Part shown: piece by piece, positions 27,409-37,902 of the stretch
Layout of the letters: the number at the start of each line of letters is the position of its first letter
Numbering within the stretch: the stretch's first letter is position 1
Source: Amaricoccus solimangrovi
Lineage (GTDB): Bacteria; Pseudomonadota; Alphaproteobacteria; Rhodobacterales; Rhodobacteraceae
DNA: 64,000 bases
Reading direction: 5' to 3'
NCBI RefSeq assembly: GCF_006385685.1
Contig: NZ_VFRP01000002.1
Coordinates: forward strand, 186,001 to 250,000
Position numbers and translations under genes: made by a program
Notes under the pieces: model-generated
Databases searched by the model: none
Told to the model about the DNA's origin: nothing
What the model saw: only the letters and a program-made list of their open reading frames with translations

Positions 27409-28673
27409 TGGACGGCGGCGATCTCCCCGCGTCCGGGCTCGAGCCGTTCGACCGGATGCTCGCGCGCTCGGCGAGCCGGTTCGGCACGCCGCAGTTCCTC
27501 TACGACACGCGGGCCATCGAGGCGCGGATCGCGGAGCTCCGCGCCGCCTTCGGCGGGCGGTTCGCGCTCAGCTACGCGGTCAAGGCCAATCCGAACCCGG
27601 CGCTGCTCGGCTGGCTGCGCGAGCGGATCGACTTTCTCGACGTCTCCTCGATCGGGGAGTTCCACCGGGCGCGCAACGCCGGCTGGGCGCCGGACCGGGC
27701 GAGCTTCACCGGGCCCGGCAAGCGCGACGGCGAGTTGCGCGAGGCGATCGCGGGCGGGCTCGGCGAACTCATCCTCGAATCCGCGGGCGAGGCGCGGCGC
27801 GCGAATGCCATCGCGGGCGCGCTCGGGCGGCGGCAGGACGTGATGATCCGGATCTCGCCCGACCGCGTGCCGAAGGGCTTCGGCGATCACATGGCCGGGC
27901 GGCCCAGCCCCTTCGGCGTCGATGTCGAGGAGATCGACACGACGCTGCCCGCGATCGCGGCGCTGCCGAACCTGCGCCTCGCGGGGCTGCACATCTATTC
28001 CGGCACGCAATGCCTGCGCGCCGAGGCGATCGTCGAGAACTACGCGATCTTTCTCGACATCTTCGAGCGGGTCTGCGCGCGCCACGATCTCGCGCCGCGG
28101 CGGCTCGTCTTCGGCTCCGGGCTCGGCATTCCCTATCACGAAGGGGACGCGCCGCTCGACCTCGGCGCGGTCGCGGCCGGCATCGTGCCCGCGCTCGACG
28201 CGCTGCGCGCGAAGCCACGCTTCGCGGAGACGCGGCTGGCGCTGGAACTCGGGCGCTATCTGGTGGGCGAGGCGGGGTATTTTCTGACGCGCGTCGTCGC
28301 GGTGAAACGCTCGCGCGGGCGGAGCCTCGCGATCTGCGACGGGGGCATGAACGACCACCTGCCGGCCTCGGGCCATTTCGGCATGGTGATCGCCCGGAAC
28401 TACCGGATGCATGTCGTCGGCGGCGCGGGGCCGGCGGAGGAAGTGGACATCTCCGGCCCGCTCTGCACCTCGATCGACAGGCTGGCGCGCGGGGCGCGGC
28501 TGCCGCCGCTCGCGGAGGACGACCTGATCGCGGTGCACCAGAGCGGCGCCTACGGCCCGACCGCGAGCCCGCTCGGCTTCATCAGCCATCCCGCGCCGGT
28601 CGAGGTGCTGCTGACCGGCGACGGGCTCGTCGGCACCGGGCGGGTGAGCCTCTGCGTCGAACGCCCGCGCTGA
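27408..28673 (+). CDS. PLP-dependent fold-III decarboxylase
   Basis: 421 residues of the LysA/ornithine decarboxylase-like family. PLP-binding Lys59 is in SYAVKANPNP, the phosphate loop is near GLHIYSGTQ, and the active-site segment is ICDGGMNDH. The C-terminal GAYG motif precedes the end. In the ligase-ACP-decarboxylase trio this enzyme decarboxylates an amino acid or a carrier-bound derivative to an amine. Diaminopimelate decarboxylase is less likely given the operon and the MNDH motif. Confidence 0.85.
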   Translation: MDGGDLPASGLEPFDRMLARSASRFGTPQFLYDTRAIEARIAELRAAFGGRFALSYAVKANPNPALLGWLRERIDFLDVSSIGEFHRARNAGWAPDRASFTGPGKRDGELREAIAGGLGELILESAGEARRANAIAGALGRRQDVMIRISPDRVPKGFGDHMAGRPSPFGVDVEEIDTTLPAIAALPNLRLAGLHIYSGTQCLRAEAIVENYAIFLDIFERVCARHDLAPRRLVFGSGLGIPYHEGDAPLDLGAVAAGIVPALDALRAKPRFAETRLALELGRYLVGEAGYFLTRVVAVKRSRGRSLAICDGGMNDHLPASGHFGMVIARNYRMHVVGGAGPAEEVDISGPLCTSIDRLARGARLPPLAEDDLIAVHQSGAYGPTASPLGFISHPAPVEVLLTGDGLVGTGRVSLCVERPR

Positions 28674-28738
28674 GCGGCGAAATCCCGATTGCACTCCTCC
28701 TCCCGGCCCGGCAGTTTGGCGCCGAGAGGAGAGCTTCG

Positions 28739-28975
28739 ATGACCCTGGTCTTCATTCAGCTGCGCTGCGCCCCCGGCCGGACCTACGAGGTCGCCGATGC
28801 CATCTACGATCGCGAGTTCGTCTCCGAACTGTATTCGACCTCGGGCGAATACGACCTGCTGATGAAGGTCTACATCCCCGAGGGCGAGGATGTGGGCCGC
28901 TACATCAACGACAGGATCCTCGACATCCCCCATATCGACCGCAGCCTGACGACGCTGACCTTCAAGGCGTTCTAG
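28739..28975 (+). CDS. Lrp/AsnC-type ligand-binding (RAM) protein
   Basis: 78 residues comprising only the ligand-binding RAM domain of Lrp/AsnC regulators: a beta-alpha-beta core with the GEYDLLMKVYI motif. There is no helix-turn-helix part. GAGAGGAGAG precedes the ATG. Stand-alone RAM proteins bind amino acids and may modulate full-length Lrp proteins. Its place after the carrier-protein genes suggests sensing of an amino acid linked to that pathway. It converges with ureG. Confidence 0.85.
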   Translation: MTLVFIQLRCAPGRTYEVADAIYDREFVSELYSTSGEYDLLMKVYIPEGEDVGRYINDRILDIPHIDRSLTTLTFKAF

Positions 28976-28980
28976 CGCCG

Positions 28981-29000
28981 CGGGCCGGGCCGGGCCGGGC
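28981..29000. repeat. Four CGGGC units
   Basis: CGGGC is repeated four times in the gap between the convergent RAM-domain and ureG genes. It is a slippage-prone short tandem repeat with no evident function. Confidence 0.7.
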
Positions 29001-29035
29001 CTCGGGGCGCGGCGGGGCGATCCAGCCGCCCGCGC

Positions 29036-29682
<647 letters not shown>

Positions 29683-29686
<4 letters not shown>

Positions 29687-30348
29687 GAGCGGTAGAGCCT
29701 CGTGTACTGGGTTTCGTGCAGCATCGCGGCGAGATCGGCGCGGAGCGCCGAGCCGCCGATCTCGTCGAGCGACGCGCCTTCCGCCCGCGCGGCGAGTTCC
29801 GCGCAGAGCGGCATCAGGTCCGCCGTGATCCGCTGCCCGTCGGTCTGGCCGAGCGGGACGAGCCGGACGCCGGCCGAGACGATGTTCGCGGCGAAGCCCT
29901 GGAGGTAGAGCGTCAGCGCCGGGCGGAGCGGCAGGCCGAGCAGCCGCGCGGCGCGGCCGACGGCGACGGGATAGGCCATCGGCGGCAGCGCGATCCCCCA
30001 GACCGCCGCCGTGGTCCGTGCGAAGGCGCCGCCCTGCGCCATCGTCTCCAGGAGCCGCTCCGAGGAGGGCGCCAGCGCCTCGGCCAGCGCGGCGAGCGGG
30101 GCGGGATCCCCGGCGCGGAAGGTCGCGGCGAGCAGCACCGCGTCGCTCCAGCCCGCGCCGTGGCGGAGCAGGTCCGCGACCCAGTCGGCGAGACCGGCGC
30201 GGCCCATGACCTCGCCCGCCTCCACCGCCCATTCGAGCCCGTGCGAATAGCTGTAGGCGCCGACCGGATAGGCGGGCGAGAACCAGCTCGCGAGGATCTG
30301 CGCCGGATCGGGCAGGGCGCGCGTCGCGTCGGGCGCGGGATCGGCCAT
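29683..30348 (-). CDS. ureF: Urease accessory protein UreF
   Basis: About 221 residues. UreF bridges UreG to the urease-UreD complex. Visible are [17 protein letters not shown] near the N-terminus and the helical [10 protein letters not shown] region, both typical. I prefer ATG 30348, which has GAGAG upstream. ATG 30363 is also possible and would overlap the ureE stop. The stop overlaps the ureG start. Confidence 0.92.
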
Positions 30349-30355
30349 CGCGCTC

Positions 30356-30865
30356 TCAGGCATGGGCGCGGGGGCCGTGGCCCGTCCCGCGCGGATCGTC
30401 GGTCGCGCCGCCGTGGTGGTGGCCATGGGTCCGCCCGGTGCCATAGGCGCCGCCCTCCGGCCGGAAGGGCGCGAGCACCGGCGTCAGCCGCGCGCCGAGC
30501 CGGGTCAGCATCGCCTCGAGCACGTGGTCGCGGCGGATCAGCAGGTGGTCGGCGGCGATCTCGGCCGGCGTGTGGCGGTTGCCGATGTGCCAGGCGAGCC
30601 GCGCCAGCCCGCCCGGGACCGTCCGGACCTCGACCAGCGGCTCGGCCGCGGCCTCGATCGCGATCCGCGCGCCGTCCTCGGTCACGAAGGCGTCGCCGGC
30701 CTCGAGCGACACGGTCTCGGCGAGGTCGACGAGCAGGCTCGCGCCGGAGGCGGTGGCGAGCGTCCTGCGGCGCAGGAAGCGGCCCTCGTAGTCGAGCGTG
30801 ACGCGGTCGGCATCGGGCAGCGGGCCGAGGCCGCGCTCGACGCGGCGGGTGATCTGGCGGGTCAT
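30356..30865 (-). CDS. ureE: Urease accessory nickel chaperone UreE
   Basis: 169 residues. The peptide-binding N-terminal domain (RRRTLATASG) is followed by the metal-binding domain with AWHIGNRHTPAEI and DHVLEAML. A His-rich tail (GRTHGHHHGG) near residue 145 stores nickel. It is the first gene of the E-F-G unit and is separated from ureC by almost 1.9 kb of unrelated genes, so it needs its own promoter. Confidence 0.95.
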   Translation of the reverse strand: MTRQITRRVERGLGPLPDADRVTLDYEGRFLRRRTLATASGASLLVDLAETVSLEAGDAFVTEDGARIAIEAAAEPLVEVRTVPGGLARLAWHIGNRHTPAEIAADHLLIRRDHVLEAMLTRLGARLTPVLAPFRPEGGAYGTGRTHGHHHGGATDDPRGTGHGPRAHA

Positions 30866-30977
30866 GCGGGCTGTTCGCGCTCCGGAAGGCTGGGACGGGA
30901 CCGGGGCACTATCGCAACCTTCCGCCGCCGGGTCGAGAGCCCGCGAGGCATCATCGTTACCCCCGCGGGCAGCGCGC

Positions 30978-31187
30978 CTAGTCGTTGGGGAAGCAGAGCT
31001 GGTTCCACTGCATGCGGTCGCTCACATCCGCGGGCAGCGTCTGGCAGTAGCCCGGCCCCATCTGGCCGGCGGAACCGCCCCTGTTCGGCGTCTGCCGGTC
31101 CGCGTCGGTCACCGGCGTGATCTGCGCGCAGGCCGCGAGGCCGGTCGCGGCGACGCAGCCGAGAAGTACCAATCGAAAGGATCGCAT
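30978..31187 (-). CDS. Small lipoprotein, CxTxP-W-CxPN family, copy 1
   Basis: 69 residues; start chosen at ATG 31187. A lipobox LAAC gives acylated Cys19 or so. The mature part is short and ends with MGPGYCQT, a Trp and LCFPND. The next gene upstream encodes a paralogue with the same spacing of Cys, Trp and Pro. Two conserved Cys could form a disulphide in the periplasm. No family recognised. Confidence 0.7.
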   Translation of the reverse strand: MRSFRLVLLGCVAATGLAACAQITPVTDADRQTPNRGGSAGQMGPGYCQTLPADVSDRMQWNQLCFPND

Positions 31188-31299
31188 CCTCAATTCCCCT
31201 CCGGAAAAGACCGGGCAATTATTCCAGCGGAAGCGAGCGCGGTCGAGAGGGCGACTACTTCGGCGCACGCACAAAAACGTGCGCCGGAGCGCGTCTCTG

Positions 31300-31533
31300 C
31301 TACCGGTTCGGCATGCACATCCGATCCCATTCGTTCTGGAGCGTCGGATCGGTCGGTGTCGTCTCGCAGAAGTCGGGGCCCATCGTCGCCGCGGCTCCGC
31401 CGCCCTGCGGCTGTTCCGGCGCGGCGGCCCCGAGCTCGGCCGGCTGGTCCTGGCATCCGGCGACGAGGCCGAGCGCGAGCAGCGCCGCCCCCGCCGAGAG
31501 GCCCCGGCCGGCGGAAATGCGAAGACGGATCAT
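31300..31533 (-). CDS. Small lipoprotein, CxTxP-W-CxPN family, copy 2
   Basis: 77 residues; signal sequence with lipobox VAGC (Cys27). A Pro/Gly/Ala-rich linker leads to MGPDFCET, then a Trp and MCMPNR at the very C-terminus. The last 26 residues align without gaps to copy 1. Tandem orientation suggests duplication. Likely anchored to a membrane in the periplasm; function unknown. Confidence 0.7.
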   Translation of the reverse strand: MIRLRISAGRGLSAGAALLALGLVAGCQDQPAELGAAAPEQPQGGGAAATMGPDFCETTPTDPTLQNEWDRMCMPNR

Positions 31534-31626
31534 GATGTCCCCCTGTGGTGTCTTCGTTGAAACCGACTCGAGCATAGGCGGGACCGCGACGCCGGGGAAC
31601 GGGGAAACGCGCGGCTTCGGCCGGGG

Positions 31627-31646
31627 GAAGGGGGCGGAGCCCCTTC
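31627..31646 (-). terminator. Hairpin after the DUF1127 gene
   Basis: A GAAGGGG/CCCCTTC seven-base-pair stem with six-base loop, 14 bases after the DUF1127 stop, inside a larger G/C-rich symmetric region. Confidence 0.5.
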
Positions 31647-31660
31647 GCTCCCCCGTCGTG

Positions 31661-31888
31661 TCAGAGCATCGCGTAGCCGCCGAAGGCGAAATGGGCGATC
31701 CGGTCACGGTCGATGCCGAGTTCCGCGAGTTCCGCGTCGCTCTTCTCATGGAGCCGCGCGGCGAGCCGGGCGCGGGCCGCGAGCGAGGAGCGTTCCGCGA
31801 TCCTGACGAGCGCGTCGAAGAGGCCGTCGCCCAGCCGGGCGAGGATGCCGGGCCGGAGCGCGGCGGAAGACGTGATTTCGTATGCCAT
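31661..31888 (-). CDS. DUF1127-family small protein
   Basis: 75 residues; a perfect GGAGG precedes ATG 31888. The C-terminal SDAELAELGIDRDRIAH pattern is the DUF1127 signature. Small Arg-rich DUF1127 proteins of alphaproteobacteria act in RNA turnover and stress or phosphate/carbon responses, and in Rhodobacter one gene is the source of 3'-derived small RNAs. Here the 3' side carries a stable hairpin. It lies within the gap that splits the urease genes. Confidence 0.85.
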   Translation of the reverse strand: MAYEITSSAALRPGILARLGDGLFDALVRIAERSSLAARARLAARLHEKSDAELAELGIDRDRIAHFAFGGYAML

Positions 31889-32097
31889 TTGGAAACCTCC
31901 TGATTGGCAGGTGAGATTTCCTCCCTTGACCCGGAAGATGGCGCGTCCGCGCCCTCGCTGCAACGCAACATCGCGCATAGCCGGCATGCGCGATGGCGGC
32001 ATCGTGGCATCCCAGGCCATCGGCCCGGAGGCGGAGCGGGCGAGGGAACCTTTCCGGGAGGGCCGGGTTGGACGGGGCTGGAAACGGAAGGCTCACC

Positions 32098-32712
32098 ATG
32101 GCGAAAGCTCGGATCCCCACGCATATCGGGATCATTCCCGATGGAAACCGACGCTGGGCCAATGGACGGGGGCTCGCCCGGGAGGAGGGGTACGCCCATG
32201 GCATCGAGCCCGGCCTCCACCTCTTCGAGGAATGCCGCAGGATCGGGATCCCGGAAGCCTCGATCTACGGCTTCACCCAGGACAATACCCGCCGCCCGAG
32301 CGCGCAGTCCCGCGCGTTCCGGGCCGCCTGCGTCGCCTTCGCGAACGAGGTCTCGCGGCGGGGCGCCGCGCTGCTCGTGGTGGGGGATCCCGAGTCCGCC
32401 CAGTTTCCCGAGGAGCTGAGATGCTTCCTGACGCGCCAGGGCGACGGGATGAAGGTCAATCTCCTCGTCAACTACGGCTGGGAATGGGATCTCGCCGGGC
32501 TCGCCGACGGCGGGCTGAAGTCGGCCGCGGTGTCGCGGATCGACCTCGTCGTGCGCTGGGGCGGCGGCCGGAGGCTGAGCGGCTTCCTTCCGGTCCAGTC
32601 CGTCTACGCCGACATCTACGTGCGCGACGAATACTGGCCCGACTATCAGCCGGACCAGTTCGGATCCGCCCTCGCCTGGTTCGGCGAGCAGGACCGGACG
32701 CTGGGCGGCTGA
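32098..32712 (+). CDS. Divergent undecaprenyl diphosphate synthase-like protein
   Basis: 204 residues, shorter than the usual 240-250. The N-terminal HIGIIPDGNRRWA has Mg-binding Asp15, and the late segment VVRWGGGRRLSGF (152-163) matches the family RTSGExRLSNF block except that the metal-binding Glu is Gly157. SVYADIYV and YWPDY are retained. This is a cis-prenyltransferase homologue with altered metal site, so activity or substrate may differ from UppS. It opposes the urease genes on both sides. Confidence 0.75.
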   Translation: MAKARIPTHIGIIPDGNRRWANGRGLAREEGYAHGIEPGLHLFEECRRIGIPEASIYGFTQDNTRRPSAQSRAFRAACVAFANEVSRRGAALLVVGDPESAQFPEELRCFLTRQGDGMKVNLLVNYGWEWDLAGLADGGLKSAAVSRIDLVVRWGGGRRLSGFLPVQSVYADIYVRDEYWPDYQPDQFGSALAWFGEQDRTLGG

Positions 32713-32740
32713 TCCCGCGCCGCCCTTCGGAACGCCCGGC

Positions 32741-34453
<1,713 letters not shown>

Positions 34454-34640
34454 GGGATCCTCTCGGGCGAAGGCGGGCGCCCTGCGCGCCGCCGGGATTT
34501 CAGGCGGCCGCCCGCTCGGGGGCCGCGTCGTGACTCCGATGGCGGGAATCGGCCGATCGCGCTAGCATCCGCGGACCAACCGCGGCCGTCGCGGAGCGCG
34601 GGGAGACCGCGTCGCGGCGAGCCCGGCCAGGGAGGGACGG

Positions 34641-35489
34641 ATGATCTGGAAATCGATGCTGGCCGGCGCCTGCGCCGGTCTCTGCCTCGGCGTGGCGGCG
34701 CGGGCCGAGACGCCGGTCGAACGCGGCGAATACCTCGTGCGCGGGCCGATGAGTTGCGGCAACTGCCACACGCCCCAGGGGCCGAATGGTCCGGACATGA
34801 GCCTGGAGCTCGCCGGCGGCGGCCCGGTGATCGACGACGAGACGATGACGGCCTATCCGCCCAACATCACCCCCGCGGGCGAGGTCGGCGGCTGGACCGA
34901 CGCGGAGCTGGCGCGCGCGATCCGCGAGGGGCTGCGCCCGGACGGCGGCCTGATCGGCCCGCCCATGCCCATCAGCCTCTACCGGGGCCTGTCGGATACC
35001 GACGTCGCCGCGATCGTCGCCTTCCTGCGCACGCTGAAGCCGATCGAGCACACGGTGCCGGAGTCGGTCTATCACATCCCGCTGCCGCCGGCCTATGGCC
35101 CGCCGGTCGGGCATGTCGCCGACATTCCGCGCGGTCCGACCGCCGAATACGGCGCCTACATGGCCGGGCCGGTCAGCCACTGCCTCGAATGCCATACGCC
35201 GATGGGACCGACGGGGCCGATGTATGACGGGCATCTCGGTCAGGGCGGGTTCAGGTTCCCCGGCCCCTGGGGCGTCTCGATCTCGGCCAACATCACCTCG
35301 GGCAAGGACGGGCTCGCGGATTTCACCGACGACGAGATCCGGACGATGATCACCCAGGGGGTTCGCCCCGACGGGTCGAAGATGCTGCCGCCCATGCCCT
35401 ACGCCTGGCTCGCGAAGATGACGCCCGACGACCTGACGGCGACGGTCCTCTATCTGCGGACCCTGCCGCCGCTGCCGAGCGTGGAGTAG
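34641..35489 (+). CDS. Periplasmic dihaem cytochrome c
   Basis: 282 residues with a signal peptide ending near ARAE (residue 23). There are two CxxCH haem sites at 39-43 (CGNCH) and 181-185 (CLECH), each followed by a Met-containing segment (GPPMPISLY, LPPMPYAWL) likely to supply the sixth ligand. The halves are internal duplicates. Such proteins serve as electron carriers for periplasmic dehydrogenases. It interrupts the urease set between ureB and ureC on the opposite strand. Confidence 0.88.
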   Translation: MIWKSMLAGACAGLCLGVAARAETPVERGEYLVRGPMSCGNCHTPQGPNGPDMSLELAGGGPVIDDETMTAYPPNITPAGEVGGWTDAELARAIREGLRPDGGLIGPPMPISLYRGLSDTDVAAIVAFLRTLKPIEHTVPESVYHIPLPPAYGPPVGHVADIPRGPTAEYGAYMAGPVSHCLECHTPMGPTGPMYDGHLGQGGFRFPGPWGVSISANITSGKDGLADFTDDEIRTMITQGVRPDGSKMLPPMPYAWLAKMTPDDLTATVLYLRTLPPLPSVE

Positions 35490-35496
35490 CGCGCGG

Positions 35497-35514
35497 GCGG
35501 CCATCTCAGGCCGC
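35497..35514. terminator. Bidirectional hairpin, stop codon in loop
   Basis: GCGGCC-ATCTCA-GGCCGC follows the cytochrome c stop by seven bases. Its loop holds the stop codon of the leftward GFA remnant. Confidence 0.45.
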
Positions 35515-35559
35515 GGCGCCGCGCTGGCAGGAGCCGTGGTAGTCGCGGGTCTCGCCCAT
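35506..35559 (-). pseudogene. N-terminal remnant of a GFA-family gene
   Basis: A 17-codon frame with a good GGAGG site begins MGETRDYHGSC, the start of glutathione-dependent formaldehyde-activating (GFA) domain proteins, whose next residues would be the zinc motif HCGAV. Here it reads QRGAAA and stops. The intact promoter-proximal part with a lost body indicates a deletion, probably the event that also split ureB from ureC. Confidence 0.5.
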
Positions 35560-35584
35560 GGTGCCGTCCTCCCCGGAGCGCGCG

Positions 35585-35896
35585 TCAGAGCGGCCCCATG
35601 ACCTTCTGGTTGAAGCCGTAGACCCTGCGCGCCCCGCCGATCGGCACCAGGCGCACGTCGCGGGTCTGGCCCGGTTCGAACCGCACCGCCGTTCCGGCCG
35701 CGATGTCGAGCCGCATGCCCCGCGCCGCCTCGCGGTCGAAGGCGAGGCCCGGGTTGGTCTCGGCGAAGTGGTAGTGGCTGCCGACCTGGACGGGACGGTC
35801 GCCGGTATTGGCGACGGTGAGGCTGATCGCCGTCGCGCCCGTGTTCAGTTCGATGTCGCCCTCGGCGGGGAAGATCTCTCCGGGGATCATGGGCAC
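35585..35896 (-). CDS. ureB: Urease beta subunit UreB
   Basis: 103 residues, the usual length. [13 protein letters not shown] at the start, [11 protein letters not shown] in the middle and the RRVYGFN end block are all typical. It packs against UreC. It lies four bases downstream of ureJ. Confidence 0.96.
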   Translation of the reverse strand: MPMIPGEIFPAEGDIELNTGATAISLTVANTGDRPVQVGSHYHFAETNPGLAFDREAARGMRLDIAAGTAVRFEPGQTRDVRLVPIGGARRVYGFNQKVMGPL

Positions 35897-35900
35897 CCCC

Positions 35901-36473
35901 TCAGCCGAGCGCCAGAACGAGGCCGGCGGCCGCGGTCAGCCCGCCGAGCGTCCGGGCGAGGGATGGCCGTCCGAGCGCGCCGGCGGCGAAGCCGAGGCCG
36001 AGCCCCAGCCCATGCAGGGCCGCCGTGGCGATCACGAAGCCGGCCGCGTAGGCGGGGCCACCCAGCGCCGGCCCCTCCAGCCCGTGGGCGTAGCCATGCG
36101 CGACGCCGAAAAGGCCGATGACGCCGCAGGCGAGCGGCAGCGGCGGGCGCGACGCGAAGGCGACCGCGGCGCCGAGCACCACGACGGAGGCGAGGATGGC
36201 CGGCTCGGCCACCGGGAGGGCGGCGCCGTCGAAGCCGAGGAGGCCGCCGAGCAGCATCGCGCCCACGAAGCTCGCCGGATAGGCCCAGGCCGCGCGCCCG
36301 CCGGTCATCGCGGCGAGGATGCCGACGGCGACCATGGTGAGCATGTGGTCGGCGCCGAGGAACGGGTGAAGGAAGCCGGACGCGAAGGGCGCGCCATGCG
36401 CCCCGAGCCCGGTATGGGCCATCGCCGCCGCGGGCGAGAGAAGGAAGGCCAGAAGGGGAAGGCTGCGTCGCAT
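35901..36473 (-). CDS. ureJ: HupE/UreJ nickel-transport protein
   Basis: 190 residues with a signal peptide (cleavage near AMA, residue 18) and about six membrane helices. The [12 protein letters not shown] motif of HupE/UreJ is at residues 36-47 and a second conserved His is in AHGYAHGLE. The family supplies nickel for urease or hydrogenase. Placed between ureA and ureB, as often seen in alphaproteobacteria. Confidence 0.92.
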   Translation of the reverse strand: MRRSLPLLAFLLSPAAAMAHTGLGAHGAPFASGFLHPFLGADHMLTMVAVGILAAMTGGRAAWAYPASFVGAMLLGGLLGFDGAALPVAEPAILASVVVLGAAVAFASRPPLPLACGVIGLFGVAHGYAHGLEGPALGGPAYAAGFVIATAALHGLGLGLGFAAGALGRPSLARTLGGLTAAAGLVLALG

Positions 36474-36496
36474 GGGCGGGTTCCTTGGCTTCGGGA

Positions 36497-36799
36497 TCAG
36501 CGGATCGGGCTGTGCACGGTGACGAGCTTGGTGCCGTCGGGGAAGGTCGCCTCGACCTGGACGTCGTGGATCATCTCCGGCACGCCCTCCATGCATTGCG
36601 CGGCGGTCACCACATGGGCGCCGGCCTCCATCAGCTCGGCGACCTGCCGCCCGTCGCGCGCCCCCTCGACGACGAAATCGGTGATGAGGGCGATCGCCTC
36701 GGGATGGTTGAGCTTGACGCCGCGGGCCAGCCGGTTCCGCGCCACCATGGCGGCGAGCGAGACCAGGAGCTTGTCCTTTTCACGGGGAGTCAGGTTCAT
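36497..36799 (-). CDS. ureA: Urease gamma subunit UreA
   Basis: 100 residues, full length, opening [13 protein letters not shown] and containing [20 protein letters not shown] and [15 protein letters not shown], all hallmark segments. Together with UreB and UreC it forms the apo-urease. Confidence 0.97.
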   Translation of the reverse strand: MNLTPREKDKLLVSLAAMVARNRLARGVKLNHPEAIALITDFVVEGARDGRQVAELMEAGAHVVTAAQCMEGVPEMIHDVQVEATFPDGTKLVTVHSPIR

Positions 36800-36826
36800 T
36801 GGGTCGGGCCTTTCGCGGCTTTCGGT

Positions 36827-37651
36827 TCAGAGCGACCAGACGCGGGGAAGCGGCGTCCCGCGGAAGCCCATCAAAAGGCGGAACAGCGCTTCGCGCAAGG
36901 GCGCCGCGTCCGGCGCGAGGAAGCGCAGGATCAGGATCCCGGGCTTGGCCGAGGCCGCGGCCTGAAGATCGACCCCGGCGAGCAGCGCCCGGACCTCGCC
37001 GAGCCGGTCCTCGGCGCCGGGCGCGAGATGGACGAGCGTCGCGAAGGCGCGCGCGCCGCCGAGCGTGGCGCGGCCCCGCGAGCCGACGGTGATGTCGGGA
37101 CCGAGCCGCAGCGCCTCGGCGTGGACGAGCCGGCCGCCCCGGCTGATCCGCCAGTGATCGGTGATCGACGCGTCGCGCAGCGTCTCGCCCATCGCGGCGC
37201 GGCCGAGCACCACGGTCTCGAGGAGCGTGAGCCGCGCATCCTCGGCCATCTCCGCCGAGAGGCGCCGGACGAGCCGGCCGCCCTCGAAGAGGATCGTCTC
37301 CTGCGGCAGCCAGTCGAGCCGCGCGCCGGGACCGACGGAGAGCGTTACGTCGAGCGTCCCGGCCTCGCCCGTCGAGCGGTAGATCCGTTCCGCCGCCTGG
37401 GTGGTCACGGTGAGCTCGGCCCTCGCGCCGACCGCCGCCGCGTAGGCGAGCCGGTCGCCGCCGGTGATCCCGCCCGAGGTGTTGATCAGGATCGCCTCGG
37501 GCGTCGGCCCGTGCGCGCGCGGCAGCAGCGCCTTGGCGCAGCCCTCCTGGTAGAGCCGGCGGAGCCGGCTGGCCCCGCGCGAGACCTCCATGGCGACCTC
37601 GGCGCGCCCCTGGGCGCGCTGGAGGCGAAGGGGTGGCGGGCGCATCTGCAT
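36827..37651 (-). CDS. ureD: Urease accessory protein UreD
   Basis: About 274 residues. The SRLRRLYQEGCAKALLPR and LINTSGGITGGDRL blocks identify UreD, the scaffold that binds apo-urease for nickel loading. ATG 37651 has GAGAG upstream; ATG 37690 would add 13 residues but has no ribosome binding site. It is the first gene of the urease set and is divergent from preT. Confidence 0.93.
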   Translation of the reverse strand: MQMRPPPLRLQRAQGRAEVAMEVSRGASRLRRLYQEGCAKALLPRAHGPTPEAILINTSGGITGGDRLAYAAAVGARAELTVTTQAAERIYRSTGEAGTLDVTLSVGPGARLDWLPQETILFEGGRLVRRLSAEMAEDARLTLLETVVLGRAAMGETLRDASITDHWRISRGGRLVHAEALRLGPDITVGSRGRATLGGARAFATLVHLAPGAEDRLGEVRALLAGVDLQAAASAKPGILILRFLAPDAAPLREALFRLLMGFRGTPLPRVWSL

Positions 37652-37902
37652 CGGGGTGGTCTCTCGGGCCTTTGCGGGGATCCAAGCCATAGGCGCGGCG
37701 CGGTCCGCGAGGCAACGGGCTGGCGAGTCACGAAGGCGCGGGAGTCGGGCGTGAATCGGCTTTTGCCTGGAATTTGGGCAGGATTGCTCGCGACGCGAGC
37801 CGCCGCGGATCGGCGCCGCGAGGCGCCTGTTTTACCGGTTGATCAAAAATGGGGCCTGTGCCAGCGTCGCCCGTTGACTGCCACGCGCGTCGGGAGAGGT
37901 CC
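37652..37902. promoter_or_regulatory. Divergent control region ureD / preT
   Basis: About 250 bases between divergent operons. It contains the palindrome TTGATCAA (37839-37846) and the loose symmetry GCCTGG...GGGCAGG near 37765-37785. I see no convincing -35/-10 pair. Either symmetry could be a regulator site. Confidence 0.3.

Noticed and set aside
27293-28694. Frames opposite the decarboxylase
   Set aside because: Shadow frames; the PLP motifs on the plus strand are unambiguous.
28981-29000. CGGGC repeat as a regulatory element
   Set aside because: Short slippage-type repeat between convergent genes, with no further structure.
37839-37862. Possible RutR-type box before preT
   Set aside because: The first half resembles TTGACCA, but spacing and second half do not fit the known symmetric site.
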